DNA from: Eubacteriales bacterium
Lineage (GTDB): Bacteria > Bacillota > Clostridia > Lachnospirales > Lachnospiraceae
Assembly (NCBI GenBank): GCA_030524225.1
Contig: JAUNGV010000017.1
Span: 1 to 48,260 of the forward strand
Direction: 5' to 3'
DNA length: 48,260 nt
The notes under the pieces were generated by a model. It saw nothing but the letters and a program-made list of their open reading frames with translations, was not told where the DNA came from and ran no database searches. Each line of letters begins with the position of its first letter. Positions within the stretch are counted from its first letter, which is position 1. Shown piece by piece: positions 22,973 to 33,075 of this stretch. The translations under genes and the position numbers were made by a program.

Positions 22973-23043
22973 ACGCGCCGCCTTTCCAGAGCGCGTCCTG
23001 TCTGGCGTACAGACAGAATTGAGAATAGAATGATTCAGAGTAA

Positions 23044-23095
23044 AGAGCGACTGTCTCCGCTGCCTTTGTGCGGCGGAAAGCAGCCGCTCTTTTTA
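23044..23095 (+). terminator. Terminator after tyrS
   Basis: AGAGCG-CTG (23044-23053) pairs with CAG-CGCTCT (23081-23090) around an inner stem, and five Ts follow. It closes the der-tyrS region. Confidence 0.8.
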
Positions 23096-23383
23096 TGGGC
23101 ATCGGTCACTGTTGAGTATGTTGGAGTTTTTCAGCAGAGAAACGGAAGGGAGCAGAGAGCAGGGCGGGGAGGCGGCCCGGAAACAGGGCGTTTTACACCG
23201 GGATCAATCCGAAAAGAAGGGCGATCTGCGGGAAATGATAAATTTCGTATAATAGCACAAGGTTTCGTCGAAAACACGGAAAAAGCTGTAATAAATTGCG
23301 CAAAATGGATAAATAAAATAATCCATAGTTATATTGAAATGAGATAACATAAATTTAGATGATGGATATTTGTGGAAAAAGAC
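23096..23383. other. Gene-free AT-rich stretch before the ATP synthase promoter
   Basis: The interval between the tyrS terminator and the atp promoter becomes AT-rich from about 23220. A 105-codon open frame crosses it but has no ribosome-binding site, no recognisable family and shifting composition, so I do not call it. No atpI-like gene, which often leads atp operons, is present. Confidence 0.6.
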
Positions 23384-23411
23384 TTGTCTTTTGAAAAAAT
23401 GGGGATATAAT
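23384..23411 (+). promoter_or_regulatory. Promoter of the ATP synthase operon
   Basis: TTGTCT (23384-23389), 16 bp, perfect TATAAT (23406-23411), about 75 bp before atpB. The same TTGTCT-16-TATAAT arrangement occurs on the minus strand at 43415-43442. Confidence 0.7.
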
Positions 23412-23486
23412 AACCAATAGTTCAAAAGAGGATGTGACAGGAGAACGGACGAGAGTCCTCTCCCCGGACAGAAAGGAAGTGAGCGG

Positions 23487-24164
23487 ATGGCGGAAGAGTT
23501 GCAGCGGGAACTTCATGTGGATACCGCCTTTACTGTTCCGATCTTTGGCGGAATCGAGATCTATGAGTCGGTGGTGATCACATGGCTGATTATGGCAGTG
23601 CTGGTCGCTCTGGCAATCTGGCTGACACGGGGCCTTAAGGTGCAGAATCCGGGAAAACGGCAGGTGGCGGCGGAGTACATCGTGACATGGCTGGATCAGT
23701 TCACAGCCGGAATGTTGGGTGAGAAAGGGAAGCAGTACGGGCCGTATCTGGCGACGGTGCTGATCTATATCGGTTTTGCGAATCTGATCGGCATTTTCGG
23801 GTTCAAGCCGCCGACGAAGGATCTGAACGTGACGGTGGCGCTGGCGCTGATGAGCATTATCCTTATCGAGGCGGCGGGCATCCGGGCCAGAGGACCGAAG
23901 AAATGGCTCAGGAGTTTTGCGGAGCCGGTGGCGGTCGTTACGCCGATCAATGTGATGGAGATTTTCATCAGGCCGCTCTCGCTGTGTATGCGATTGTTCG
24001 GAAACGTGATCGGATCCTTCGTGATTATGGAACTGATCAAAATGCTGATTCCGGTGGGCGTGCCGCTGGTGTTCAGTTTCTACTTTGATATTTTTGACGG
24101 TCTGATCCAGGCGTATGTATTCGTGTTCCTGACCTCCCTGTTTATTCAGGAGGCTGTGGAATAA
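23487..24164 (+). CDS. atpB: F1Fo ATP synthase subunit a
   Basis: Subunit a forms the two ion half-channels beside the c-ring. The 225-residue membrane protein has about five or six helices; the essential Arg lies in LSLCMRLFGNVIGSF, and the C-terminal helix FDGLIQAYVFVFLTSLFIQE is the conserved family end. ATG 23487 follows GGAAGTGAG. It heads the operon atpB-atpE-atpF-atpH/A-atpG-atpD-atpC. The 211-bp gap to atpE holds two related hairpins. Confidence 0.97.
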   Translation: MAEELQRELHVDTAFTVPIFGGIEIYESVVITWLIMAVLVALAIWLTRGLKVQNPGKRQVAAEYIVTWLDQFTAGMLGEKGKQYGPYLATVLIYIGFANLIGIFGFKPPTKDLNVTVALALMSIILIEAAGIRARGPKKWLRSFAEPVAVVTPINVMEIFIRPLSLCMRLFGNVIGSFVIMELIKMLIPVGVPLVFSFYFDIFDGLIQAYVFVFLTSLFIQEAVE

Positions 24165-24229
24165 GGGACGCGGAGAAACAGGTATGAACCGGCAGGGCCG
24201 AATGGGGCACAGAGCCGGATTTACATACA

Positions 24230-24323
24230 ACGTCATTCGAAAAAGACTGAATGACGTAATCTGCCGGGGCCGTCACAGGCCGGGGCGGATGTAATAAGCA
24301 AAGCCATTCGGGAAAGACCGAAT
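24230..24323 (+). repeat. Duplicated hairpin between atpB and atpE
   Basis: ACGTCATTC (24230-24238) pairs perfectly with GAATGACGT (24249-24257). A related copy, CATTCGG (24304-24310) with CCGAATG (24317-24323), again followed by ACGT, lies about 70 bp downstream. A GC-rich imperfect repeat of GCCGGGG type separates them. Such structures between a and c genes often affect message stability or processing, where c is needed in excess; that role is inference. Confidence 0.6.
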
Positions 24324-24375
24324 GACGTGTGGTTTGAAATTCGTGGGTTTGAGCAGAACAAAGGAGGACAAAATC

Positions 24376-24594
24376 ATGACTTTAACAGCAATCGGAGCGG
24401 GAATCGCAGCACTTTCAAGTATCGGCGGCGGACTGGGAATCGGACACGCGACGGCGAAGGCGGTCGAGGCGATCGCGAGACAGCCGGAAGCGGATGCAAA
24501 GATCATGAGAAATCTGCTGCTTGGATGCGCACTGGCAGAGGCGACAAGTATTTACGGCTTCGTAATCGGCGTTCTGATCATCTTCATGCTGTAG
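24376..24594 (+). CDS. atpE: F1Fo ATP synthase subunit c
   Basis: The c-ring proteolipid. The 72-residue product is two hydrophobic helices joined by the polar loop ARQPEA. The carboxylate is in LAEATSIYGFVIG on helix 2. Compared with Na+-type rings (for example Ilyobacter, with GVGQG in helix 1 and AEST in helix 2), this protein has GLGIG and AEAT: the Na+-ligand Gln is Ile and the Ser after Glu is Ala. That favours proton coupling (inference). ATG 24376 follows AAAGGAGGACAAAATC, a very strong site suited to a multi-copy subunit; an in-frame upstream Met at 24322 is not used. Confidence 0.97.
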   Translation: MTLTAIGAGIAALSSIGGGLGIGHATAKAVEAIARQPEADAKIMRNLLLGCALAEATSIYGFVIGVLIIFML

Positions 24595-24658
24595 AAACCA
24601 TGCCGCAGAAGGAAGGCGGCAGAGCAGCGCAGGGAGAACGGAAAGGACAGGTTGCATT

Positions 24659-25168
24659 ATGTTAAGGATAGATGCCGTAAATCTTGTCTGTATTGTCATC
24701 AATCTGCTGATTCTGTATTTTCTGATGAGAAAATTCCTGTTTGCGCCTGTCAGAGCGGTGCTGAAGCAGAGAGAGGAACTGATCAGCAACTCTTTTGCAG
24801 AGGCGGACGGGGTCAGAGCGGAAGCGGATGCGTTAAAGAAGAAGTATGAGGAATCCCTCGGTGATCTGGACGGAGAGAGAACCAGAGCGATGGCGCAGAC
24901 GAGAGAAGAGGCCGCAAGGGAGTATGACCGCATTGTCGCGCAGGCAAAGGATCAGGCGGATCATATGGTGGAACAGGCGAGAGAGCAGGCTGAAGCGGAG
25001 AGCCGCAGCCGCCTGCAGGAGGCCGCGGGGCAGATCGCCGATCTGGTAGCGCTCGCTTCCGCCAGAATGAATGCGGCGACAAAGAGCGCGGAGAGTGACA
25101 GCGCGATCTACGACCGCTTTATCAAAGAGGCGGCTGCGCAGACCATGACGAGGCAAAAAGAGGAGTAG
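24659..25168 (+). CDS. atpF: F1Fo ATP synthase subunit b
   Basis: The 169-residue peripheral-stalk subunit. One membrane helix at about residues 7-27 ([20 protein letters not shown]) is followed by a long, highly charged helix (about 35-160) with right-handed coiled-coil character. The length matches the family. ATG 24659 follows AAAGGACAGG. The next gene starts 74 bp later, after a copy of the family 2 repeat. Confidence 0.95.
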   Translation: MLRIDAVNLVCIVINLLILYFLMRKFLFAPVRAVLKQREELISNSFAEADGVRAEADALKKKYEESLGDLDGERTRAMAQTREEAAREYDRIVAQAKDQADHMVEQAREQAEAESRSRLQEAAGQIADLVALASARMNAATKSAESDSAIYDRFIKEAAAQTMTRQKEE

Positions 25169-25187
25169 TACGGATCAGAAGAAGCCG

Positions 25188-25237
25188 CCTGTGCGGCATC
25201 CTGATTCCGGAGCCGCAGACCGGCTGCGGCGGGAGAG
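25188..25237 (+). repeat. Dispersed intergenic repeat, family 2, before the atpH/atpA fusion
   Basis: The 43-bp core (25188-25230) matches 19788-19830 and 44719-44761; the following GGGAGAG is the ribosome-binding site of the delta-alpha gene. It lies inside the ATP synthase operon. Confidence 0.6.
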
Positions 25238-25242
25238 TAAGC

Positions 25243-27297
25243 ATGAAACAGGAAACGATGGAATACGTGAAGCGGCTGCGCGAGCGCGGACTGGCAGAGA
25301 GCGTTTTTAACGACGCCGATGTGATTTTCAGGACGATTCCGGAGATCCGTTCGCGTCTGGCGGATCCTTCGGTGCCGCTGGAGATGAGACATGCCGTGAT
25401 TGAGCGGATTTTTCCGCAGGAGATCAGAGATTTTCTCAAAATCCTCTGTGACAACGGAGATGTGGAACTCTGGGATGAGATCAGAGAACAGTTCTGCCGC
25501 GTGCTGACGGCGACGCTCACTTACGTCACGCCGCCCACGCAGGAGCAGAAGGCGGGATTTCTGGCTTTTATCACGCAGAAATATGATTGCGGTCAGATCC
25601 GTCTCGAGGAAAAGGAAGACCAGAGTATTGGCGGCGGTTTCATTCTGCAGGTCGGCAAGGACGTCTATGACTGGAGCGAACAGGGACGGCGCAGTCAGCT
25701 GGAGAACAGGATGAACGAGGTGAAGAACACGCTCGGCGGCGCAGACGGACAGGAGAGCACGAAGGATATTATCTCGATTCTGCGGGCAAGCGTCGAGGAA
25801 TTCAATCTCGAGGTGCAGAATAAGGAGATCGGCTATGTGAAGACGGTCGGAGACGGGATCGCACAGATCGACGGAATCGATCACGCGATGTACGGAGAGG
25901 TCGTCATGTTCGACAACGGCGTCAAGGGAATGGTGCAGAATGTGGAGCGCCATCAGATCGGCGTCATTCTCTTTGGCTCCGAAGGCGAGATCGGCGAGGG
26001 AAGCCGCGTGATCCGGACGGGCCGGCAGGCGGGCGTCCCGGTGGGCGAGGGATTTCTGGGCAGAGTGGTGAACGCCCTCGGAGAGCCGATCGACGGCAGA
26101 GGAGAGATCGCGGCCAGCGATTACCGTCCCGTGGAGGAACCGGCTCCCGGAATTATCGACCGCAAATCGGTGAGCCAGCCGCTGCAGACCGGTATCCTCT
26201 CTATCGACGCGATGTTTCCCATTGGCCGGGGCCAGCGTGAGTTGATTATCGGGGACAGGCAGACCGGCAAGACGTCGATTGCGACGGATACGATTCTGAA
26301 CCAGAAGGGCAAGGACTGCATCTGTATCTATGTGGCGATCGGGCAGAAGGCCTCCACAGTGGCGAGAATTGCGACGATGCTGGAGAAGCATGGGGCGATG
26401 GAGTATTCGGTGATCCTCTCCGCCTCTGCTTCTGATCCCGCCCCGCTCCAGTACATTGCGCCGTATGCGGGCACTGCGCTGGCGGAGTACTTCATGCACA
26501 AGGGAAAGGACGTCCTGATCGTCTACGATGATCTGAGCAAACACGCGGTGGCGTACCGGGCTCTCTCCCTCCTGTTGGGCAGATCGCCGGGACGCGAGGC
26601 GTATCCGGGCGACGTGTTCTATCTGCACTCCCGTCTGCTGGAGCGCTCCAGCAGACTCTCGGATGCGCTGGGCGGAGGATCCATCACGGCGCTTCCTATT
26701 ATAGAGACCCAGGCGGTCGATGTGTCGGCGTATATTCCCACGAACGTGATTTCCATCACGGACGGACAGATTTTCCTCGAGAGCAGTCTCTTCTTCTCGG
26801 GGATGCGTCCCGCGGTCAACGTGGGTCTGTCGGTCTCGCGTGTCGGCGGCGCGGCGCAGACCAAGGCGATGAAAAAGGCTTCGGGGAGTCTGCGTATTGA
26901 TCTGGCGCAGTACCGCGAGATGGAGGCGTTCACACAGTTCAGCTCCGATCTGGATCCGGCGACGAAGGAACAGCTGGAACAGGGCAGCGTTCTGATGGAA
27001 CTGTTAAAACAGCCGCTGTGCCATCCGCTTTCGATGCACGAGCAGGTCATCACGCTCTGCGTCGCGACGAACCGTCTGATGATCGACATTCCGGTGGCAC
27101 AGGTCAAGGATTTTCAGGGGAAAATGCTGGCGTGGTTTGAAAAAGAGCACGCGGAGATCGGCAGTGGAATAGAGAGAACGGGAACCCTCGACGATGAGGT
27201 GAAGGAGAGAATCCTGAGCGCGGCAAAGGAGTTTAAACAGAGTTATCTGAAGGAGGCGGCGGATGGCGACAACAAGAGAGATCAGGGATCGCATTAA
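25243..27297 (+). CDS. atpA: F1Fo ATP synthase delta-alpha fusion
   Basis: A single 684-codon frame encodes subunit delta followed by subunit alpha, normally two genes. Residues about 1-155 are delta: a somewhat short N-terminal helical domain ([20 protein letters not shown]) and the C-terminal motif [18 protein letters not shown]. Residues about 185-684 are alpha, with the P-loop GDRQTGKTS near 337-345 and the Arg-finger region [13 protein letters not shown]. The alpha N-terminal helix [14 protein letters not shown] directly follows a short linker ([12 protein letters not shown]). Delta is single-copy and alpha three-copy in F1, so the fusion raises a stoichiometry problem; an internal start at Met157 could supply free alpha. 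The gene overlaps atpG by 35 bp. Confidence 0.93.
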   Translation: MKQETMEYVKRLRERGLAESVFNDADVIFRTIPEIRSRLADPSVPLEMRHAVIERIFPQEIRDFLKILCDNGDVELWDEIREQFCRVLTATLTYVTPPTQEQKAGFLAFITQKYDCGQIRLEEKEDQSIGGGFILQVGKDVYDWSEQGRRSQLENRMNEVKNTLGGADGQESTKDIISILRASVEEFNLEVQNKEIGYVKTVGDGIAQIDGIDHAMYGEVVMFDNGVKGMVQNVERHQIGVILFGSEGEIGEGSRVIRTGRQAGVPVGEGFLGRVVNALGEPIDGRGEIAASDYRPVEEPAPGIIDRKSVSQPLQTGILSIDAMFPIGRGQRELIIGDRQTGKTSIATDTILNQKGKDCICIYVAIGQKASTVARIATMLEKHGAMEYSVILSASASDPAPLQYIAPYAGTALAEYFMHKGKDVLIVYDDLSKHAVAYRALSLLLGRSPGREAYPGDVFYLHSRLLERSSRLSDALGGGSITALPIIETQAVDVSAYIPTNVISITDGQIFLESSLFFSGMRPAVNVGLSVSRVGGAAQTKAMKKASGSLRIDLAQYREMEAFTQFSSDLDPATKEQLEQGSVLMELLKQPLCHPLSMHEQVITLCVATNRLMIDIPVAQVKDFQGKMLAWFEKEHAEIGSGIERTGTLDDEVKERILSAAKEFKQSYLKEAADGDNKRDQGSH
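25701..25713 (+). promoter_or_regulatory. Possible internal ribosome-binding site and start for free alpha subunit
   Basis: GGAG (25701-25704) lies six bases before an in-frame ATG (25711-25713), exactly between the delta and alpha portions. Initiation there would give a 528-residue alpha protein, close to the normal length of about 500-510. Internal GGAG-ATG pairs can arise by chance, so this is suggestive only. Confidence 0.4.
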
Positions 27298-28168
27298 CAG
27301 CATCGGCGACACCTTAAAGATCACGAACGCCATGTATCTGATCTCCTCGACGAAGCTGCGCAAGGCCAAAAAGGCCCTGCTCGACACCGAGCCCTATTTC
27401 TATTCGATTCAGTCCCTGATGGCGCGGCTGATCCGTCATCTGCCGGAGGGATTCTCCCATCCGTATCTGGATTTCAGGACGGATATAGAGAAATCGCAGC
27501 TGCGGCGCGGCTATATCGCCGTGACCGCCGACAAGGGGCTGGCGGGGGCGTACAACCACAATGTCCTGAAGCTGGTGGAGGAGAAGCTGGCGGAGCACTC
27601 GAACAACATGCTCTTCGTGGTCGGCGAGGTCGGCAGGCAGTACTTTGAGCAGCGAGGGATTCCGATCGACGAGCAGTTCCACTACACGGCGCAGAATCCC
27701 TCGCTCCACCGCTCACGCATGATCACGGCGCGGATGCTCGATCTGTATTTCAGACGGGAGATCGACGAGGTGTATATCGTCTATACCAGAATGAAGAACA
27801 GCCTGCAGATGGAGACGGAGATCGTGCAGCTTCTGCCCCTCAACAAGCTGAACCGGGAAACGTTTGACAAGGCGGTCAGCGCCGGTGTGACACAGCAGGA
27901 TTTCAGGATGGAGCCGTCCCCCAAGGCGGTCATTGACAATATCGTGCCGAATTATCTGGACGGTTTTATCTACGGCGCGCTGGTGGAGTCGTTCTGCTGC
28001 GAACAGAATGCCAGAATGATGGCGATGGACGCGGCGAACAAGAACGGACAGCAGATGAAACACGATCTGAGTGTGGAGTACAACCGCGTCCGGCAGGGAC
28101 AGATTACCCAGGAGATCACGGAGATCTGCGCAGGCGCCCGCGCCCAGAGAAGCGGACAGGGGAGCTGA
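27263..28168 (+). CDS. atpG: F1Fo ATP synthase subunit gamma
   Basis: The rotor subunit of F1. The 301-residue protein starts with the coiled-coil signature [20 protein letters not shown] and ends with the counterpart helix ([20 protein letters not shown], then [17 protein letters not shown]). The middle includes the conserved [14 protein letters not shown] segment. ATG 27263 lies inside the end of the alpha frame with GGAGGCGG in front, so translation should be coupled. Slightly longer than the usual 285-295 residues. Confidence 0.96.
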   Translation: MATTREIRDRINSIGDTLKITNAMYLISSTKLRKAKKALLDTEPYFYSIQSLMARLIRHLPEGFSHPYLDFRTDIEKSQLRRGYIAVTADKGLAGAYNHNVLKLVEEKLAEHSNNMLFVVGEVGRQYFEQRGIPIDEQFHYTAQNPSLHRSRMITARMLDLYFRREIDEVYIVYTRMKNSLQMETEIVQLLPLNKLNRETFDKAVSAGVTQQDFRMEPSPKAVIDNIVPNYLDGFIYGALVESFCCEQNARMMAMDAANKNGQQMKHDLSVEYNRVRQGQITQEITEICAGARAQRSGQGS

Positions 28169-28256
28169 GGCGTCAGCGGGCCGCGCGGTCGAAGCCGGAT
28201 GCATGAAGCCGGATAAGGAGGCACGCGGCCGGATACAGGTGTACAGTCGTGTTTGA

Positions 28257-29744
<1,488 letters not shown>

Positions 29745-29809
29745 CAGCGGCGCGGCGGACGGCGCATCAGCCGGATCGCCGGAGCCGCTGCTGCCAGAGC
29801 CGACGCGCG

Positions 29810-29879
29810 GATCACGGTAAAAGCAGTTGCGGAGCGGCTGCGCAGATCACAGTAAAAGTGGCTGCGGCGGCAGGGAGGC
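29810..29879 (+). repeat. Two tandem 35-bp units before atpC
   Basis: Units begin GATCACGGTAAAAGC (29810) and GATCACAGTAAAAGT (29845) and continue into GC-rich GGCTGCGGCGGC-like sequence that resembles the end of the family 2 repeat; the last bases supply GGGAGG, the atpC ribosome-binding site. Confidence 0.5.
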
Positions 29880-29882
29880 AGT

Positions 29883-30302
29883 ATGGCGGATACATTCTTT
29901 AGTTTGAAAATCATAGCCACCAACAAGGTGTTCTACGACGGCAAGGCGTTGCAGCTCATCGTCCCGACGCTGGACGGAGGGTACGGCATCATGGCGCACC
30001 ACGAGGAGCTCCTGCTCGCCGTGGAGGTCGGGGAACTGGACGTGCAGAAGACGGACGGATCGTGGGAACGGGTCGCCGTGGGCAACGGCTCCGTGCAGGT
30101 GGCCCATAACCGTGTCATCGTGCTGGTGGATACCGCCGAGACGCCGGAGGAGATCGACAAGCGCCGGGCCGAGGAGGCGATGGAGCGGGCTAAAGAGCAG
30201 CTTCGTCAGAAAAAGAGCGTGGGAGAGTACCGCATTGCCCAGGCGTCGCTGGCCAGAGCACTCTCGCGTCTGCGGATGAAGGACAAGGGCCGGTATCTCT
30301 GA
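29883..30302 (+). CDS. atpC: F1Fo ATP synthase subunit epsilon
   Basis: The central-stalk subunit that can inhibit ATP hydrolysis. The 139-residue protein has the N-terminal beta-sandwich (SLKIIATNKVFYDGKALQLI, GYGIMAHHEELLLAVEVGEL) and a C-terminal two-helix domain (DKRRAEEAMERAKEQLRQKK). ATG 29883 follows GGGAGGCAGT. It is the last gene of the operon; the hairpin at 30409-30458 is the nearest candidate end. Confidence 0.96.
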   Translation: MADTFFSLKIIATNKVFYDGKALQLIVPTLDGGYGIMAHHEELLLAVEVGELDVQKTDGSWERVAVGNGSVQVAHNRVIVLVDTAETPEEIDKRRAEEAMERAKEQLRQKKSVGEYRIAQASLARALSRLRMKDKGRYL

Positions 30303-30408
30303 GACAGGCGAGGGGAAACGCCCGGCTTTGAGTAAGATCGCATGCGGAGCAGGTCCGCAATAGGAAAAGATCCGTGACAGGAACGGGTCTGTAATAGATA
30401 TGATGCAA

Positions 30409-30458
30409 AACAGCCTGCCGGAGAGAGCCGCGACGGATTTTCTCTCCGGCGGGCTGTT
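30409..30458 (+). terminator. Long hairpin downstream of atpC
   Basis: AACAGCC-GCCGGAGAGA (30409-30426) pairs with TCTCTCCGGC-GGCTGTT (30441-30458) with one mismatch. The following TGTCTCTCT is only moderately T-rich, so termination is likely but not certain. The stretch 30303-30716 otherwise holds a family 1 repeat and a possible -10 (TATGAT at 30603-30608). Confidence 0.55.
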
Positions 30459-30504
30459 TGTCTCTCTGAGTCATATTTTCCATATTCTGTTTCCATGGTC
30501 TATT

Positions 30505-30561
30505 CCAAAATCGTGCAGGCATGATTCTGACTTGTCGCTCCCGGCTGGCAGAACTTGTTAC
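30505..30561. repeat. Dispersed intergenic repeat, family 1, copy C
   Basis: A 57-bp partial copy sharing TCGTGCAGGCATGATT, CCCGGCTGGC and TTGTTAC with copies A and B, in the same orientation. It is more diverged than A and B are from each other. Confidence 0.45.
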
Positions 30562-30716
30562 AGTCTTTGCGTTTGGGCGCTGCGGAAGTCGGAAATTCGT
30601 GGTATGATAGACGGCAGAGAAGAGAGAACAGCGCGTTTGCCCGGGGCTTTGCGGAAAGCAGACAGGGAAACGGGCAGACCGGCGGGACAGCGCGGGAATG
30701 AGGAGGGACATCACAG

Positions 30717-31190
30717 ATGAAAGAAACGGCATGGTTTGAGCAGTCCAGGGAGAATCCGGCGAACAGGCCGGACGAGCAGCTGAGCGATCACGAACTGCTG
30801 GTGGAGATTCTGAAACAGTCGAGGAAGCAGGCGAAGTCGGCGAAGGTTTCCGCCTACGCGGCGGTGGGGGCGCTTCTGGCGCTCATCGTATCGCTGCTGG
30901 TTCTCGTGCCGGAGGTGGTGCAGACCCTCCATGAGACGAACACCCTGCTCGAGTCGGCCGACCAGGCGGCTGTGGAGATCAGCACGCTGGCGACGACCGC
31001 CCAGAGCACTCTGAACGGTCTCGATACGGTAATTCAGAATATTGATAATGTCGTTGTCACGAATGCGGGTTATCTCGAGGAGGCGATGGAGGAACTCAAC
31101 AGCATTGATTTCGAAGGACTGAACAATTCGATCCAGAGTCTGGAGGCCATCGTCACCCCGCTGGCGCGGCTGATGGGCGGAGGAAGATAA
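30717..31190 (+). CDS. Small single-pass membrane protein with coiled-coil, function unknown
   Basis: A 157-residue protein. The N-terminus is polar and charged (about 1-45), followed by one transmembrane helix at about 46-66 (AVGALLALIVSLLVLVPEVV). A long outer region, about 67-150, has heptad-like spacing of Leu/Ile/Val (TLLESADQAAVEISTLA; TLNGLDTVIQNIDNVV), so it is probably coiled-coil or a DUF948-like amphipathic helix bundle. ATG 30717 follows GAGGAGGGAC. It stands alone between the atp and ilv operons with a possible -10 at 30603. I cannot assign a function. Confidence 0.7.
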   Translation: MKETAWFEQSRENPANRPDEQLSDHELLVEILKQSRKQAKSAKVSAYAAVGALLALIVSLLVLVPEVVQTLHETNTLLESADQAAVEISTLATTAQSTLNGLDTVIQNIDNVVVTNAGYLEEAMEELNSIDFEGLNNSIQSLEAIVTPLARLMGGGR

Positions 31191-31319
31191 CCGGAAGCGC
31201 AGAAGACTCTGCCGGAGGAGACGTGCCGGACGGGACGCGAACCCGGCGGACGGGACGTGCCGTCTGGGATGCGGATCCGGCGGCCGCGTGAGCGATGCGC
31301 GCCGGAATCATAAAAACGG

Positions 31320-31348
31320 TGGAAAAACCGTGATGAATCTGGTATCCT
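31320..31348 (+). promoter_or_regulatory. Candidate ilvB promoter
   Basis: TGGAAA (31320-31325), 17 bp, TATCCT (31343-31348), about 75 bp before ilvB. Each box matches consensus at four of six positions. No T-box or BCAA-rich leader peptide was found in the 234-bp spacer. Confidence 0.4.
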
Positions 31349-31424
31349 ATATGGTATGCATGTATATTTATGCAAAAAAGCGCCAAAAAATGCAATGAAG
31401 AAATAAAAAAACAGGGGATTAAAT

Positions 31425-33050
31425 ATGATCGGAGCGGATGCAATCGTTAAATGTCTGGAAAAAGAGGGCGTGGAGTACGTGTTCGGGTATCCCGGCGTGG
31501 CAATCTGTCCTTTTTATAATAGTATTCTGGGAACGAATATCAAAACGGTACTGGTGCGCGAGGAGCAGAACGCGGCGCACGCGGCGAGCGGCTACGCCCG
31601 CATCTCCGGGAAGGTCGGCGTCGTGGCGGTGACGAGCGGCCCCGGCGCGACGAATCTGATCACAGGTATCGCGACAGCCTTTGCGGACAGCATCCCAATG
31701 GTCTGTTTCACCGGACAGGTGGATTCCAAGCTGATGGGGAGCGATGCATTTCAGGAGGCGGACATCTCCGGTGCGGTGGAGTCTTTCGTCAAATACAGCT
31801 ATATTGTGCGTCATGCCTCGGAGATTCCGAGAGTCATCAAAGAGGCCTTTTATATCGCCAATTCCGGCCGTAAGGGCCCGGTGCTCATTGATCTGCCCAT
31901 CGATGTGCAGAAGGAGACGATCTCCCGGTTCGCCTATCCGGAGGAGCTCTCAATGCGCACCTACAAGCCGACGGTCAAGGGCCACGCGGTGCAGATCAGC
32001 AAGGTGATCCGGGAACTGGAGAAGGCGAAACGGCCGATTATCTGTGCGGGTGGCGGCGTTCACCTGAGCGGAGCCGTGGAGGAACTGCGCACCTTTGCAC
32101 AGGAGAGCGGAATTCCCGTCGTCTGTACGATGATGGGGCTGGGCGTCATGCCGACGGAGCACCCGCTCTTCTTCGGCATGGTGGGCAACAACGGGCAGCC
32201 CTACGGCAACCGCGCCATGAATGAGGCGGATGTGATCCTGATGGTGGGGGCCCGGGTGGCGGACCGCTCGATCAGTCAGCCGGATCTGATCACAGAGAAC
32301 AAGGCCCTCGTCCACATCGATGTGGATCCGGCGGAGATCGGAAAGAGCGCGGGCCCTTCGATTCCTCTGGTCGGAGATATCCGCCACGTTCTCGAGGACA
32401 TCTGCAAGCAGGAGCTGCACGGAGACTACAGCGCGTGGACGGCGCAGCTGCGGGAGGAGAAGGACGCTTATCTCGCCTTTACGGGCGAACAGAAGAAGGA
32501 CAGACGCGGAGGAATCGATCCGGCGGCCTTTGTCCGTGCCCTCTCTCTGGCAATGGATCCGGATGCGACGTATGTGGCGGATGTGGGACAGAACCAGCTC
32601 TGGTCCTGTGCGAATTACGTCATGCGAAGCGGCCGTTTCCTGACCTCCGGCGGCATGGGAACGATGGGCTATTCCGTTCCGGCCGCGATGGGCGCCAAGC
32701 TGGCGGCCCCGCAGAAGCAGTCGGTGGCGGTCTGCGGAGACGGCGCGTTCCAGATGGAAATGATGGAGCTGGGAACGATGCGCCAGTACCATGTGCCGGT
32801 GAAGATCGTCGTGATGAAAAACGGCTGGCTCGGTCTGGTGCGCCAGTATCAGCACCTGACCTATCACGACCGTTTCTCCGTGACGGATTTGAGCGGCAGT
32901 CCCGATCTGGATAAGATCGCGGCGGCTTACGGGATGAAGTATCTGCACCTTGACAGGGAGGAGCAGATGGAGGAGACGATCGCCGCGTTCCTGAAGGACG
33001 ATGAGGCGGCGCTGCTCCAGTGCGATATTTCACCGGATGAGCTGGCCTGA
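31425..33050 (+). CDS. ilvB: Acetolactate synthase large (catalytic) subunit
   Basis: A thiamine diphosphate enzyme that condenses pyruvate to acetolactate, or pyruvate with 2-oxobutyrate, the first common step of Val, Leu and Ile synthesis. The 541-residue protein has the activating Glu in LVREEQNAAHAASGYAR, the FAD/central domain, and the ThDP motif GDGAFQMEMMELG ending in NGWLGLVRQYQ. Presence of adjacent regulatory subunits supports the anabolic, FAD-containing enzyme rather than a catabolic one. Two positions that contact sulfonylurea-type inhibitors in other enzymes differ: Asp in FTGQVDSK where Pro is usual, and Tyr in VRQYQ where Trp is usual. It is somewhat shorter than the common 560-570 residues. 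Confidence 0.93.
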   Translation: MIGADAIVKCLEKEGVEYVFGYPGVAICPFYNSILGTNIKTVLVREEQNAAHAASGYARISGKVGVVAVTSGPGATNLITGIATAFADSIPMVCFTGQVDSKLMGSDAFQEADISGAVESFVKYSYIVRHASEIPRVIKEAFYIANSGRKGPVLIDLPIDVQKETISRFAYPEELSMRTYKPTVKGHAVQISKVIRELEKAKRPIICAGGGVHLSGAVEELRTFAQESGIPVVCTMMGLGVMPTEHPLFFGMVGNNGQPYGNRAMNEADVILMVGARVADRSISQPDLITENKALVHIDVDPAEIGKSAGPSIPLVGDIRHVLEDICKQELHGDYSAWTAQLREEKDAYLAFTGEQKKDRRGGIDPAAFVRALSLAMDPDATYVADVGQNQLWSCANYVMRSGRFLTSGGMGTMGYSVPAAMGAKLAAPQKQSVAVCGDGAFQMEMMELGTMRQYHVPVKIVVMKNGWLGLVRQYQHLTYHDRFSVTDLSGSPDLDKIAAAYGMKYLHLDREEQMEETIAAFLKDDEAALLQCDISPDELA

Positions 33051-33075
33051 GCAGGGGAGGAAATGAGGAGTTGCC

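Noticed and set aside
23030-23347. A 105-codon plus-strand frame between tyrS and atpB
   Set aside because: It spans a clear terminator, changes composition half way and has no ribosome-binding site.
24376-24594. Sodium-type ATP synthase
   Set aside because: The helix 1 Gln and helix 2 Ser ligands of Na+-type c-subunits are replaced by Ile and Ala.
31349-31397. A 15-codon leader peptide before ilvB as a BCAA attenuator
   Set aside because: The frame MVCMYIYAKKRQKMQ has only two branched-chain codons and no terminator/antiterminator stems follow.
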